Of a stretch of 64,000 bases of DNA, positions 1 through 8,714 are shown one piece after another; position 1 is the first letter of the stretch, and every line of letters starts with the position of its first letter. The translations under genes and the position numbers were made by a program. Source of the DNA: Fimenecus sp045613685 (GTDB lineage Bacteria > Bacillota > Clostridia > Oscillospirales > Acutalibacteraceae). The stretch covers positions 1-64,000 of the forward strand of contig JAZLBL010000015.1 of assembly GCA_045613685.1 (NCBI GenBank), given 5' to 3'. The notes under the pieces are model-generated. The model was not told where the DNA came from. It saw only the letters and a program-made list of their open reading frames with translations, and searched no databases.

Positions 1-1
1 C

Positions 2-130
2 AGAAGAATCCTCTGTGAAATCATCGGTGACTTGGTGGAAGAAGGCAAGTATCCAAATGATACAGAATTCCTCTCAAAGGTAGTTGAGGATATTTCATTC
101 AACAACTCAAAAAATTATTTTGGAATATAA
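2..130 (+). CDS. uxaC: Uronate isomerase, C-terminal fragment
   Basis: The frame is open from the first bases and ends at TAA 128-130, so only the last 42 codons of a gene starting before the window are present. The peptide begins RRILCEIIGDLVEEGK and ends NNSKNYFGI, which matches the conserved C-terminus of glucuronate/galacturonate isomerase (RRILC, a GEWVE-like stretch, then NNAKNYF). The enzyme interconverts hexuronates and ketohexuronates in the cytoplasm at the start of pectin and glucuronide catabolism. A clean intrinsic terminator follows. The assignment rests on a short tail, so it is good but not certain. Confidence 0.8.
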   Translation, partial: RRILCEIIGDLVEEGKYPNDTEFLSKVVEDISFNNSKNYFGI

Positions 131-150
131 AATTTCTTTGCATATTAAAC

Positions 151-186
151 AAACTCCCTACAAATTAATGTAGGGAGTTTTCATTT
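151..186 (+). terminator. Intrinsic terminator after uxaC
   Basis: An 11-bp perfect stem (AAACTCCCTAC / GTAGGGAGTTT) with an 8-nt AT loop is followed by TCATTTT. It lies 20 nt after the uxaC stop and also faces the 3' end of the convergent SDR gene, so it may work in both directions. Confidence 0.85.
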
Positions 187-205
187 TGGTCTTTGCGTTT
201 TGCAT

Positions 206-931
206 TTATATATTCATTCCACCATTTACGGCTAAATCTTGCCCTGTGATAAAATCTGCATCCTTTGATGCTAAAAATGCTACTGCACCTGATACATCTT
301 CAGGTGTGCCGATACGATTTAATGGTGTTTCGCCTTTGAGCTCGTTCATTGTATCTTCATCAAAATGGCTTGTCATATCAGTTAAAATCACGCCCGGTGA
401 CACAGAATTTACTGTAATCCCCGAAAGTCCTACTTCTTTGGCAAGTGCCTTGGTCATACCAATAAGCCCTGCTTTTGCCGCTGAATAGTGGACTTCGCAA
501 GAGCCACCAATTTCACCCCATATTGATGAAATGTTGATAATCTTGCCACTTTTACGGTTAATCATATACTTGAGCACGGCACGAGAGCAATAGAATGCAC
601 CACTTAAATTTGTTTCGAGCATTTTATGCCACATATCGTCTGTAATGTCAGTGAAAAGTGCTTGCTCGGCAATGCCTGCGTTATTCACAAGCACAGAAAT
701 CTCACCAAAATTCTTTTCAATATCTGTAACAACATCATTCACGGCACAACTGTCAGTAATATCAAGTTTATATGCTTTGCAGTTTTCACCTAATTCGTTT
801 GCAAGACTTTGTGCCTTGTCTTCTGAATAATTATAAGTGAAAGCCACTTTGTATCCGTCTTTTATAAATCTTTTTACAATAGCAGAGCCGATTCCCTTTG
901 CCCCACCTGTTACAAATGCAACTTTTGTCAT
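206..931 (-). CDS. SDR-family oxidoreductase (FabG-like)
   Basis: Classical short-chain dehydrogenase/reductase, 241 aa. It has the NAD(P)-binding TGGAKGIG near residues 8-15, NNAG near 83-86, the catalytic Ser in INISS near 135, and YSAAK with Tyr149 and Lys153. The ending GQDLAVNGGM is typical of FabG-like proteins. The reading frame extends 13 codons further upstream, but the ATG at 931 has the ribosome binding site GAAAGGGG just before it, so I start there. It stands alone, convergent with uxaC, which leaves open whether it reduces 3-oxoacyl-ACP or a sugar-derived ketone. The substrate cannot be read from the sequence. Confidence 0.88.
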   Translation of the reverse strand: MTKVAFVTGGAKGIGSAIVKRFIKDGYKVAFTYNYSEDKAQSLANELGENCKAYKLDITDSCAVNDVVTDIEKNFGEISVLVNNAGIAEQALFTDITDDMWHKMLETNLSGAFYCSRAVLKYMINRKSGKIINISSIWGEIGGSCEVHYSAAKAGLIGMTKALAKEVGLSGITVNSVSPGVILTDMTSHFDEDTMNELKGETPLNRIGTPEDVSGAVAFLASKDADFITGQDLAVNGGMNI

Positions 932-997
932 ATCACACGCCCCTTTCGGACTATGAAGATATTGTATCACACTTTATTGCAAATTGCATTAAAATAC

Positions 998-1026
998 TTG
1001 AAAAAGTTTTTTGAGTATTCTATAAT
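998..1026 (+). promoter_or_regulatory. Promoter of tRNA-Thr
   Basis: TTGAAA at 998-1003, a 17-nt spacer and a perfect TATAAT at 1021-1026, placed 19 nt before the mature tRNA start. A near-consensus sigma-A promoter, as expected for a stable RNA gene. Confidence 0.8.
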
Positions 1027-1045
1027 TATTTTTGCAATATAATAC

Positions 1046-1121
1046 GCTTGCGTAGCACAGTTGGTAGTGCAGCTCATTCGTAATGAGCAGGTCGCGTGTT
1101 CGAGCCACGTCGCAAGCTCCA
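1046..1121 (+). tRNA. tRNA-Thr (anticodon CGT)
   Basis: The acceptor arms GCTTGCG (1046-1052) and CGCAAGC (1111-1117) pair perfectly. The anticodon stem GCTCA/TGAGC encloses the loop TTCGTAA, giving anticodon CGT, which reads ACG (Thr). The T-arm contains GTTCGAG. The discriminator base is T1118 and the CCA end is encoded at 1119-1121. It is a single gene with its own promoter and terminator. CGT is the secondary, codon-specific Thr tRNA; next to it lies a Thr-rich secreted protein gene, probably by coincidence. Confidence 0.95.
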
Positions 1122-1160
1122 AAAAGTCCCCTGAGAATCTTTACTCAGGGGACTTTTTTA
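1121..1160. terminator. Bidirectional terminator, tRNA-Thr and C39 peptidase gene
   Basis: A long perfect stem, AAAAAGTCCCCTGAG paired with CTCAGGGGACTTTTT across an 8-nt loop, with T-runs on both strands. It ends the tRNA transcript on the plus strand and the peptidase gene (stop at 1158) on the minus strand. Confidence 0.9.
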
Positions 1161-2222
1161 TTCTGTAGTAGCTTCCGTTGTTGTGCTTGTATCTGTAAGG
1201 GTTGTTGTTTCGGTAACCGTAGTTTCCGTTGTTGTCTCTGTTGTAGTTTCAGTCGCAGTTGTTGTAGCTATTGTTGTTTCAGGTGCTTTATCCACAAGAA
1301 TTATTGCCTGATTTCCCAAGAGATTCCATTTGTCGATAAAAGCTGAGTGTGAATATTTTTTCTCCCCATGATAAGGGTCAAGCATATACACATTATGTGA
1401 ATCGTATCCCACCAAAACTGTAACATGAGTACCACGCGGATATTCAAAATAAGTTTCTGTTCCATCAGCATTTTTAATATACCAACTATTTACAAGTGTA
1501 GGAGTTCTCATTCCCCCAGTTGCCCAAACAATAACCGGTCTTCCTTCATCAAGGTGTTTAATCAATGTTTTAAAAGAACATTTTGTGATGTTTTTTGCAG
1601 TATGTTTATCACCTTTTCTTGCAATTACATTATTCAAAGATTTTGTAATTACAGGTGAAAACGCACCATAACCCGGAGTTTCACTTGTGTAAGTATAACG
1701 AGGGTCTCCTACAAATTTTTCATAAATGCTCGGTCCATACACCTTGCCGTTTTCTTCATATAAATTCTCACGAGGAATTGCCGCAACCATTTCATCAAGG
1801 GTTACATTATAACCATAATACTTCAAAAGCATTGTAGCTGAAGCCGCTTCGCAACCCGTTGGATAGTCAGGTATTTGCTTTACGAATGGCACATTTAATT
1901 TAACATATTTTGTAGCAACTGTTGCCGGCTTTGTAGTTGTTGTGCTTTTGGGTTTATATGGTTTTGTTACTGGCGCTGCTACTTTTTTAGTTGTAGTTTC
2001 TGTTGTAATTTCGGTTGTTATTTCAGTTGTACTCCCAGCAATAGTTGCTGTTTCTTCAGTTGTAGTTTCAGTTGTTGTGGTTGTTGTGCTTTCTGTAATA
2101 TTCTGCTTATATTTTTCATAAGCAAACACACCCACAACAGAAATTACGGCAACCATAAAAATCGACACTGCCGAAATAATAATTGCTTTTTGTTTTTTAG
2201 TGAGGTTTTTAAGTTTTTCCAT
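1158..2222 (-). CDS. Secreted C39-like cysteine peptidase with Thr-rich linkers
   Basis: A 354-aa exported protein. Residues 12-34 form a single hydrophobic segment after a Lys-rich start (signal anchor or signal peptide). Residues 44-105 are a Thr/Glu-rich linker, 108-312 the catalytic domain, and 313-354 a second Thr-rich tail. The catalytic domain fits the peptidase C39-like fold (C39_2): Cys124 in PTGCEAAS, His266 in GTHVTVLVGYD and Asp282 in MLDPY form the expected triad. It is probably a cell-surface thiol peptidase of unknown target. The start ATG has only a weak ribosome binding site. It lies 63 bp downstream of ilvE behind a terminator, so it is probably transcribed on its own. Confidence 0.82.
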   Translation of the reverse strand: MEKLKNLTKKQKAIIISAVSIFMVAVISVVGVFAYEKYKQNITESTTTTTTETTTEETATIAGSTTEITTEITTETTTKKVAAPVTKPYKPKSTTTTKPATVATKYVKLNVPFVKQIPDYPTGCEAASATMLLKYYGYNVTLDEMVAAIPRENLYEENGKVYGPSIYEKFVGDPRYTYTSETPGYGAFSPVITKSLNNVIARKGDKHTAKNITKCSFKTLIKHLDEGRPVIVWATGGMRTPTLVNSWYIKNADGTETYFEYPRGTHVTVLVGYDSHNVYMLDPYHGEKKYSHSAFIDKWNLLGNQAIILVDKAPETTIATTTATETTTETTTETTVTETTTLTDTSTTTEATTE

Positions 2223-2233
2223 TTTTCATTACT

Positions 2234-2261
2234 AAAACCCCTACGAAAAATTCATAGGGGC
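2234..2261 (-). terminator. Intrinsic terminator after ilvE
   Basis: On the minus strand CCCCTATGAA pairs with TTCGTAGGGG (one G-U pair) around a TTT loop and is followed by TTTTAG. It separates ilvE from the peptidase gene. Confidence 0.7.
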
Positions 2262-2285
2262 TAATCCTTTTAAATATAATTCTAA

Positions 2286-3350
2286 TTAGTCAACTTTAAT
2301 TGTCCAACCGAATGTGTCTTCGAGTTTGCCGTATTGAATACCTGTGAGAGTATCATAAAGTTTCTGTGTGAGTCCACCGATTTCAAAGTTGTTAACTGTT
2401 ACAACTTCTTGCTCATACATAAGTGAGCCAACTGGTGAAATAACAGCTGCAGTACCTGTACCGAATACTTCTTCAAGTGTTCCGTTTCTGCCTGCATCCA
2501 TAACTGTGTCGATTGCAAGTTTGCCTTCGTTTACCTTGTAGCCCCAAGATTTAAGAAGCTCAATACAACTCATTCTTGTGATACCAGGAAGAACTGTGCC
2601 TGTTGTTGCTGCTGTATAGATTTCGCCATCCATCTTGAACATAATGTTCATAGCGCCAACTTCTTCAACATATTTTCTTTCAACACCGTCAAGCCAGAGA
2701 ACTTGTGAATAACCAAGTTTGTGTGCCTTTTCGCCTGCTGCGATTGATGCTGCATAGTTACCGCCGCACTTGATATATCCTGTTCCGCCTGGAGTTGCAC
2801 GAACATATTCGTCTTCAACATAAATCTTAACAGGGTTAAGACCTTCTGCATAATAAGCACCTGATGGTGAGCAAATTACGATAAACTGATATTTAGCTGA
2901 TGCTTTAACGCCAAGAACTGCTTCTGTTGCGATTGTGAATGGTCTGATATAAAGGCTTGTGTCAGGCTCTGCTGGAACCCAATCTTTATCAACTGAAACA
3001 AGAGCTTTAACTGCATCAACAAAATCTTCAACAGGAATCTGTGGAATGCAAAGTCTGTCATGTGTTGACTGCATTCTTTCTGCGTTCTTGTCAGGACGGA
3101 AAAGCTGAACGCTACCATCTGCGCAACGATATGCTTTAAGACCTTCAAAGCATTCCTGAGCATAGTGGAACACAAGTGCTGATGGGTCTAACACAAGTGG
3201 TTGATAAGGAACGATTCTTGCATCGTGCCAACCCTGACCTGCATCATAATCCATAATAAACATATGGTCTGTGAAAATGTGACCAAAGCCAAGATTTTTC
3301 CAATCAGGTTTTGCTTTTGGTGTTGTTGTTTTTTCGATTCTGATTTCCAT
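2286..3350 (-). CDS. ilvE: Branched-chain amino acid aminotransferase
   Basis: A 354-aa class IV PLP aminotransferase of the longer branched-chain (BCAT) type. It transfers the amino group between glutamate and the 2-oxo acids of leucine, isoleucine and valine in the cytoplasm. Visible family signatures are FHYAQECFEGLKAYR near residue 61, RPDKNA, IRPF, the PLP lysine Lys194 in GYIKCGGNYAAS, and the GTGTAAVISPVG phosphate-binding segment near residue 296. Length and both ends fit the family. It follows the dehydratase gene by 31 bp and is followed by a terminator, so it may be the last gene of that transcript. Confidence 0.95.
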   Translation of the reverse strand: MEIRIEKTTTPKAKPDWKNLGFGHIFTDHMFIMDYDAGQGWHDARIVPYQPLVLDPSALVFHYAQECFEGLKAYRCADGSVQLFRPDKNAERMQSTHDRLCIPQIPVEDFVDAVKALVSVDKDWVPAEPDTSLYIRPFTIATEAVLGVKASAKYQFIVICSPSGAYYAEGLNPVKIYVEDEYVRATPGGTGYIKCGGNYAASIAAGEKAHKLGYSQVLWLDGVERKYVEEVGAMNIMFKMDGEIYTAATTGTVLPGITRMSCIELLKSWGYKVNEGKLAIDTVMDAGRNGTLEEVFGTGTAAVISPVGSLMYEQEVVTVNNFEIGGLTQKLYDTLTGIQYGKLEDTFGWTIKVD

Positions 3351-3381
3351 TTAGAACATCTCCAATATATGAATTAAATAA

Positions 3382-5262
3382 TTATTTACCACGATAATTT
3401 GGAACAAGGCGTTTGAGATAATCACGAACTTCTTCTGGTTTTAAAGCATCAATCGCTTTGATATCTTTTTCAAGCTGTTCGTCATCAATTTCAAGTGGCT
3501 TTGTAACAAAAATCTTGTCGTTGCCTGTTTTTCTTCTTTCATCAAGTTCTTCTTCAAGTGAAAGTTCTTCATAAAGTTTTTCACCTGGACGAAGACCTGT
3601 GAACTGAATATCAATATCTTTATATGGTTCAAAACCTGAAAGACGGATAAGATTTTCTGCAAGTGAAACAATTTTAACGGGTTCACCCATATCAAGCACG
3701 AAAATCTCGCCACCCTTTGCAAGACCACCCGCTTGAACAACAAGCTGACTTGCTTCAGGAATTGTCATAAAATATCTTGTTATATCAGGGTGTGTAACTG
3801 TGATTGGTCCACCCTGTTCAAGTTGCTCTTTAAAGATTGGAATAACGCTACCGTTTGAGCCAAGAACATTACCGAAACGAACTGCTGCGAATTTTGTGCC
3901 CTTTGAAATCTTGCTGAAATGCTGAACAACAAGTTCACAAACTCTCTTTGTTGCACCCATAACATTTGTTGGGTTAACTGCTTTATCAGTTGAGAGAAGG
4001 ACAAAATTCTTAACGCCATATTCATTAGCGCAGAAAGCAGTGTTATATGTACCTAAAATATTGTTCTTAACTGCTTCATAAGGACTATCTTCCATAAGTG
4101 GCACATGTTTATGTGCTGCTGCATGGAACACAGAAGATGGTTGAAATTCTTCAAAAATTTCTTTTAATCTTCGAAGTTCACGAACTGAACCGATACGGAT
4201 TTCAATCTGTGGTGCTCCGCAATATTTTCTGTCAAGTGAGTTTTTGAGTGTAAATGCATTATTTTCGTAAATGTCGAAAATAACAATTCTCTCTGGATTA
4301 TATCTTGCAATCTGACGGCAAAGTTCGCTACCGATTGAACCGCCACCACCAGTTACAAGAACAGTTTCACCTGTAACATATTTACAAACATCAGGGTCAA
4401 GTTTGATTTCAGGACGAGAAAGCAAGTCAAGAACGTCAACTTTTCTGATTTTATCTGCATATGATTTAATGGGTCCATCAAGCTCGTCAATATTAGGTGC
4501 AGTTTTAAGGTTGCATCCTGTTGACATTGCAATTTCAAGAATTTCTCTCTTGCGCTCTGCTGTTGCAGATGGAATACAATAAATTATTTCGTTGACATCA
4601 TATTGGTTAACAAGCTGAGGAATGTTTTCAATATTCCCTCTTACGGGAATTCCGTTGATTCTCATGTCGCGCTTTGCAACATCATCATCAACGATTACAA
4701 CAGGAGCACCAAACTTATACTTACTAAGACTCATTTCGTGAAGAACTGAATTACCCATATCGCCTGCGCCAATAATCATAATACGTTTGTTGGACTCGCC
4801 ACGGCGTCTGTGAGAATCTGACACTACTGTATGATGAGCTTTATATAACACTCTTATGCCGATTGATAAAAAGCAGATAAACATGAATGCGTCAACATAT
4901 ACAACAAAAGGCATTCCCCTTAAAATAGCGGTTCGGGTTCCAAAAAGTCCAAACTTTTCGATTATCTCATCAACAAACCAGCTTATTGCTGTTCCTAAAC
5001 TTATACACGCACCAAGATTAACAACCTCATAAAATCCCATATATTTCCACAAATTACTATAAAGCTTTCTGAGAAAATAAAGAACAATATAAATTACTGT
5101 AGTATATGGAACTCTCATCAAAAGAACAATAAAAATGGAAGCATCAAAAGAGAATTGTCTATGAAGAAAAACTGACAAAAAATATGCTCCATTAATAATA
5201 AGGATATCTAAAACAAGAAATAACACTTGATGGGGTTTAATTTTTTCGTATAACGATTTCAT
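3382..5262 (-). CDS. Membrane-bound nucleotide-sugar 4,6-dehydratase (CapD/PglF/WbpM family)
   Basis: 626 aa. The N-terminal ~145 residues hold four hydrophobic helices, followed by a first Rossmann domain (IMIIGAGDMG) and a C-terminal SDR domain with TGGGGSIGSE near residue 304. The family acts on UDP-GlcNAc-type sugars at the inner membrane to start capsule, O-antigen or glycoprotein sugar synthesis. The active site carries LLSTDKAVNPTNVMGATK, in which Met replaces the usual SDR tyrosine, as is normal in this family. The frame opens at a GTG at 5271, but GAGGTG sits 6 nt before the ATG at 5262, so I chose that start. It has a near-perfect promoter and no other capsule genes adjacent. Confidence 0.92.
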   Translation of the reverse strand: MKSLYEKIKPHQVLFLVLDILIINGAYFLSVFLHRQFSFDASIFIVLLMRVPYTTVIYIVLYFLRKLYSNLWKYMGFYEVVNLGACISLGTAISWFVDEIIEKFGLFGTRTAILRGMPFVVYVDAFMFICFLSIGIRVLYKAHHTVVSDSHRRRGESNKRIMIIGAGDMGNSVLHEMSLSKYKFGAPVVIVDDDVAKRDMRINGIPVRGNIENIPQLVNQYDVNEIIYCIPSATAERKREILEIAMSTGCNLKTAPNIDELDGPIKSYADKIRKVDVLDLLSRPEIKLDPDVCKYVTGETVLVTGGGGSIGSELCRQIARYNPERIVIFDIYENNAFTLKNSLDRKYCGAPQIEIRIGSVRELRRLKEIFEEFQPSSVFHAAAHKHVPLMEDSPYEAVKNNILGTYNTAFCANEYGVKNFVLLSTDKAVNPTNVMGATKRVCELVVQHFSKISKGTKFAAVRFGNVLGSNGSVIPIFKEQLEQGGPITVTHPDITRYFMTIPEASQLVVQAGGLAKGGEIFVLDMGEPVKIVSLAENLIRLSGFEPYKDIDIQFTGLRPGEKLYEELSLEEELDERRKTGNDKIFVTKPLEIDDEQLEKDIKAIDALKPEEVRDYLKRLVPNYRGK

Positions 5263-5286
5263 ATCATTCACCTCATATTCTTATAT

Positions 5287-5315
5287 ATTTTACTCTCATT
5301 TTAATGTATTGTCAA
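5287..5315 (-). promoter_or_regulatory. Promoter of the nucleotide-sugar dehydratase gene
   Basis: On the minus strand: TTGACA (5310-5315), 17-nt spacer, TAAAAT (5287-5292), 24 nt before the start codon. Divergent from the promoter at 5349-5377. Confidence 0.75.
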
Positions 5316-5348
5316 CGAAAAGTGATTAATAAACTCTTCTTTTCAACC

Positions 5349-5377
5349 TTTACAAGCGTTGTAATAAATGGTAAAAT
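5349..5377 (+). promoter_or_regulatory. Promoter of the 5404-8704 plus-strand unit
   Basis: TTTACA (5349-5354), 17-nt spacer, TAAAAT (5372-5377), followed by the ribosome binding site AAAGGAAGTG and ATG at 5404. Probably drives the three-gene unit ending with the beta-galactosidase gene. Confidence 0.7.
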
Positions 5378-5403
5378 TATAAAAAACCAAAGGAAGTGAC
5401 TTT

Positions 5404-5718
5404 ATGATAGGTTTAGGTAAATGGACGGGCGACATTGAAACTTCAATAATTAGTGGCAATGCTATTGTTGAAATAAGCGATAACAATGGTGAATATGACT
5501 TTTCTGTTACTGTGCCTTCTCTCAAAAAACTTCCTAATTTCAAGGTTTATGATATCAAAGAAGATGGCAACCGTCTTTCTGGCAAAGCAGAAATCGAACT
5601 TATGGGTAAAATGAATGTTGATATTTCTGTTGAAATCAACGGTGATTCTTTTACTGGATATCTTCTTGTGCCATTCTTGGGGAAAATCGAAATTAAAAAC
5701 GGAAGAAAAATAGGATAA
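5404..5718 (+). CDS. Small protein of unknown function
   Basis: 104 aa, not recognised. It has no signal peptide or membrane segment. The sequence alternates short hydrophobic and polar runs (AIVEISDNNGEYDFSV, GKAEIELMGKMNVDISVEI), which suggests an all-beta protein, perhaps a small lipocalin-like or beta-barrel fold; that is inference from pattern only. It has a good ribosome binding site 7 nt before ATG, and its stop lies 2 nt before the next start, so it is translated together with the methyltransferase gene. The coupling does not by itself show a role in RNA modification. Confidence 0.75.
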   Translation: MIGLGKWTGDIETSIISGNAIVEISDNNGEYDFSVTVPSLKKLPNFKVYDIKEDGNRLSGKAEIELMGKMNVDISVEINGDSFTGYLLVPFLGKIEIKNGRKIG

Positions 5719-5720
5719 TT

Positions 5721-6896
5721 ATGAAAAATAAAGTTCAAATATGTCCCCATGCAAAGAAATGTGGTGGATGTCAGTTATTAAACCTTTCTTATGAAGAACA
5801 ATTAAAGCACAAACAAGTCAAAGCAATTCGTCTCTTGGGCAAATTCTGTCATGTTGAAGAAATTATCGGTATGGAAAATCCATATAATTATCGCAACAAG
5901 GCTCAATATGCCTTTGGTCGTGGCAGAAACAACCAGATTATTGCAGGTGTTTATCAATCATCAACACATAAAATTATTGATATTGAAAAATGTATGCTCA
6001 CCGACCCAAAAGCCGATGAAATTGCAAATACCGTCAAGAAACTTTTAAAGAGTTTTAAACTTAAACCCTATGATGAAAACACACGTCAGGGATTTTTGCG
6101 CCATGTGCTTGTAAAAAACGGATTTAAAAGTGGCGAAGTGATGGTAGTGCTAGTCACATCCACACCACAATTCCCGTCAAAACGTTCATTTATCAATGCA
6201 CTTGTTGGTCGTCACCCTGAAATCACCACAATAGTTCAAAATGTGAACAACAAATTCACAAGTATGGTATTAGGGGACAAGAGTGAAGTGCTCTATGGTG
6301 ACGGAAAAATCACAGAAGAGCTTTGTGGACTTAAATTCCGTATTTCACCAAAGGCCTTTTATCAGATTAACCCAATTCAAACAGAAATCCTTTACAATAA
6401 AGCACTTGAATATGCTGATTTCAAAGGTGATGAGCGAATTATTGATGCTTATTGTGGTACGGGTACAATCGGTCTTATCGCAAGTAAAAATGTGCATAGC
6501 GTTTTAGGCGTTGAAATCAATAAAGATGCAGTTAAAGATGCAAAAGAAAATGCAAAACTCAATGGCATTGAAAACATTAAGTTTTTTACTGCAGACGCAG
6601 GAAAATTTATGGTTGACCTTGCAAACAATAACGAGAAAATAGACGCCGTAATTATGGACCCTGCCCGTGCAGGTAGTGATATTCCTTTTTTATCTTCTCT
6701 TGTGAAGCTCTCTCCACAAAAAGTTATTTATGTAAGTTGCAACCCTGAAACATTAGCAAGAGATTTGTTGTATCTTTCTAAAAACGGATACAAAGTGCGC
6801 AAAATTCAACCAGTTGATATGTTTCCACATACAGACCACGTTGAATGCGTGTGCTTGATTACAAAAAATAATTCCCCGAAAGGAGAACTTAAATAA
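5721..6896 (+). CDS. 23S rRNA (uracil-C5)-methyltransferase, RlmC-like, no TRAM domain
   Basis: A 391-aa member of the RlmC/RlmD/TrmA SAM-dependent m5U methyltransferase family. An iron-sulfur cluster is expected from Cys8, Cys14 and Cys17 (CPHAKKCGGC) and a fourth Cys near residue 92 (EKCMLTD). The SAM-binding motif is DAYCGTGTIG and the catalytic Cys lies in YVSCNPETLARD. It lacks the N-terminal TRAM domain present in the second paralogue at 11075. The usual DPPRxG motif reads DPARAG, an unusual substitution beside the catalytic centre. The likely target is a uridine in 23S rRNA; which one cannot be told. It overlaps the next start by 1 nt (TAATG). Confidence 0.85.
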   Translation: MKNKVQICPHAKKCGGCQLLNLSYEEQLKHKQVKAIRLLGKFCHVEEIIGMENPYNYRNKAQYAFGRGRNNQIIAGVYQSSTHKIIDIEKCMLTDPKADEIANTVKKLLKSFKLKPYDENTRQGFLRHVLVKNGFKSGEVMVVLVTSTPQFPSKRSFINALVGRHPEITTIVQNVNNKFTSMVLGDKSEVLYGDGKITEELCGLKFRISPKAFYQINPIQTEILYNKALEYADFKGDERIIDAYCGTGTIGLIASKNVHSVLGVEINKDAVKDAKENAKLNGIENIKFFTADAGKFMVDLANNNEKIDAVIMDPARAGSDIPFLSSLVKLSPQKVIYVSCNPETLARDLLYLSKNGYKVRKIQPVDMFPHTDHVECVCLITKNNSPKGELK

Positions 6897-8704
6897 TGTT
6901 TGAAATTAAAAACAAAGAATTTTATATGGATGGTAAGCCCATCAAAATCTATTCGGGTGCTATGCACTATTTCCGCACTGTGCCTGAGTATTGGGAAGAC
7001 CGTCTCACAAAGTTAAAACTTGCAGGATTCAATACAGTTGAAACATATACTTGTTGGAATCTTCACGAGCCAAAACCCGGCGAATTCCATTTTGATGGTA
7101 TTCTTGATATTGAGCGTTTCGTGAAAACCGCACAGAAGGTTGGTCTTTATTGTATTGTAAGACCGGGTCCATATATCTGTGCTGAATGGGATTTCGGCGG
7201 ACTTCCTGCTTGGTTACTCAAGGATAAGAATATGCAAATCCGTTGCATGTATCCTGATTTTCTTGTTTGCATTGAGCGTTACTACAAAGAATTACTCGGC
7301 AGATTAAAGCCACTTTTAGAAACAAATGGTGGCAACATCATTATGATGCAAGTTGAAAACGAATACGGCTCATATGGCAACGATAAAGATTATCTTCGTT
7401 TTGTTGAAAAGCTTACAATGGATTGTGGAATTGATGTTCCACTTTTCACATCTGACGGCAGTTGGAAAAATATGCTTTCAGGTGGCTCATTACCACATAT
7501 TTATAAAGTTCTTAACTTTGGCTCACGTGCTAAAACTGCATTCAATGTGTTCAAGGATTTCCCTAACGATGGCCCTAATATGTGCGGTGAATTCTGGTGC
7601 GGTTGGTTTGACCATTGGAGAGATAAGCACCATACAAGAGAGCCACAATCAGTTGTTAAAGAAGTTCAGGAATTTTTAGATTGTGGCGCAAGCTTTAATT
7701 TCTATATGTTCCACGGTGGTACAAACTTTGGCTTCAACGCAGGTGCAAACCATAACCCCGGTAGCGCTTATGAGCCAACAATCACAAGTTATGACTACTG
7801 TGCTTTGCTTAACGAATATGGTGATTATACTCCTGCTTACCATGCAATTCGTGAGTTGTTACATAAGCATCAAGGACTTGAAATCAAAGAGTTGCCACCT
7901 TCACCACAGCTTCAATCAATCGGCACAGTTAAGCTTACTGAGTCAGCAAGTCTTTTTGAAAATCTTGATGTAATTGGTGAAAAGCATCGTGTCCCAGTTC
8001 CTGAAAGTATGGAATTTTTCGGTCAGAACTTCGGTATGATTTACTATGAAACAGTAATTCGCGGACACTATGACCCAATTCCATTAATGATTAGAAATGT
8101 CCACGATTTCGGCTTTGTTTATGTTGATGATAAATACAAGAAGTTCATCGACAGAACAACATATACAAAACCAGTTCAATTCTCATTGGGTTCAATCTTC
8201 AAGAAATTCACAAAGAGTGCTCAGGACACAGAGGTTGTTATGGTGGGGGCTGTTGACGGCGAAAAGAAAATTGGTCTTCTTGTTGACACAATGGGACGTG
8301 TTAACTACGGTGAAAATATGATTGACCGCAAAGGCTTCTCTGACATCTATATTGCAAATCAGCGTCAGATGGGTTATGATGTTTGGACATTACCACTTGA
8401 CAACCTTGAAAAACTTACATATAAGCCTGCAGAAAGTTTTAACAAAGACAAGGGTGCTATGTTCTATAAAGGCACATTCAAGGCAGATTCACAGGCTGAC
8501 TGCTTTGTTCGTCTTGACAACTTTGACAAGGGTTATGTATGGGTTAACGGATTTAACCTTGGCAGATATTGGAAAGTTGGCCCACAAAAAACACTTTATC
8601 TCCCAGGTTGTCTTCTCAAAGAAGAAAACGAAATCGTTGTTCTTGAAACAATGGGCATGAAAAAACCTGAAATTACAATTACAGATAAACATGATTTAGG
8701 GTAA
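6896..8704 (+). CDS. Beta-galactosidase, glycoside hydrolase family 35
   Basis: A 602-aa cytoplasmic enzyme (no signal peptide) that releases terminal beta-galactose. The N-terminal ~330 residues form the GH35 TIM barrel: SGAMHYFR, NTVETYTCWNLHEP, and RPGPYICAEWDFGGLPAWLL in two parts. The acid/base is Glu156 in VENEYGSYG and the nucleophile Glu232 in CGEFWCGWFDHW. MFHGGTNFGF follows, and the C-terminal jelly-roll part contains VWVNGFNLGRYW. AAAGGAG precedes the ATG, which overlaps the methyltransferase stop by 1 nt. A GPH sugar symporter gene lies 540 bp downstream on the other strand and could supply galactosides. Confidence 0.95.
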   Translation: MFEIKNKEFYMDGKPIKIYSGAMHYFRTVPEYWEDRLTKLKLAGFNTVETYTCWNLHEPKPGEFHFDGILDIERFVKTAQKVGLYCIVRPGPYICAEWDFGGLPAWLLKDKNMQIRCMYPDFLVCIERYYKELLGRLKPLLETNGGNIIMMQVENEYGSYGNDKDYLRFVEKLTMDCGIDVPLFTSDGSWKNMLSGGSLPHIYKVLNFGSRAKTAFNVFKDFPNDGPNMCGEFWCGWFDHWRDKHHTREPQSVVKEVQEFLDCGASFNFYMFHGGTNFGFNAGANHNPGSAYEPTITSYDYCALLNEYGDYTPAYHAIRELLHKHQGLEIKELPPSPQLQSIGTVKLTESASLFENLDVIGEKHRVPVPESMEFFGQNFGMIYYETVIRGHYDPIPLMIRNVHDFGFVYVDDKYKKFIDRTTYTKPVQFSLGSIFKKFTKSAQDTEVVMVGAVDGEKKIGLLVDTMGRVNYGENMIDRKGFSDIYIANQRQMGYDVWTLPLDNLEKLTYKPAESFNKDKGAMFYKGTFKADSQADCFVRLDNFDKGYVWVNGFNLGRYWKVGPQKTLYLPGCLLKEENEIVVLETMGMKKPEITITDKHDLG

Positions 8705-8714
8705 CCAAAATTAA

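Noticed and set aside
1083..1346. Plus-strand Cys/Arg-rich ORF over the peptidase gene
   Set aside because: It is the antisense shadow of Thr-rich repeats in the C39 gene and starts inside the tRNA; it has no ribosome binding site.
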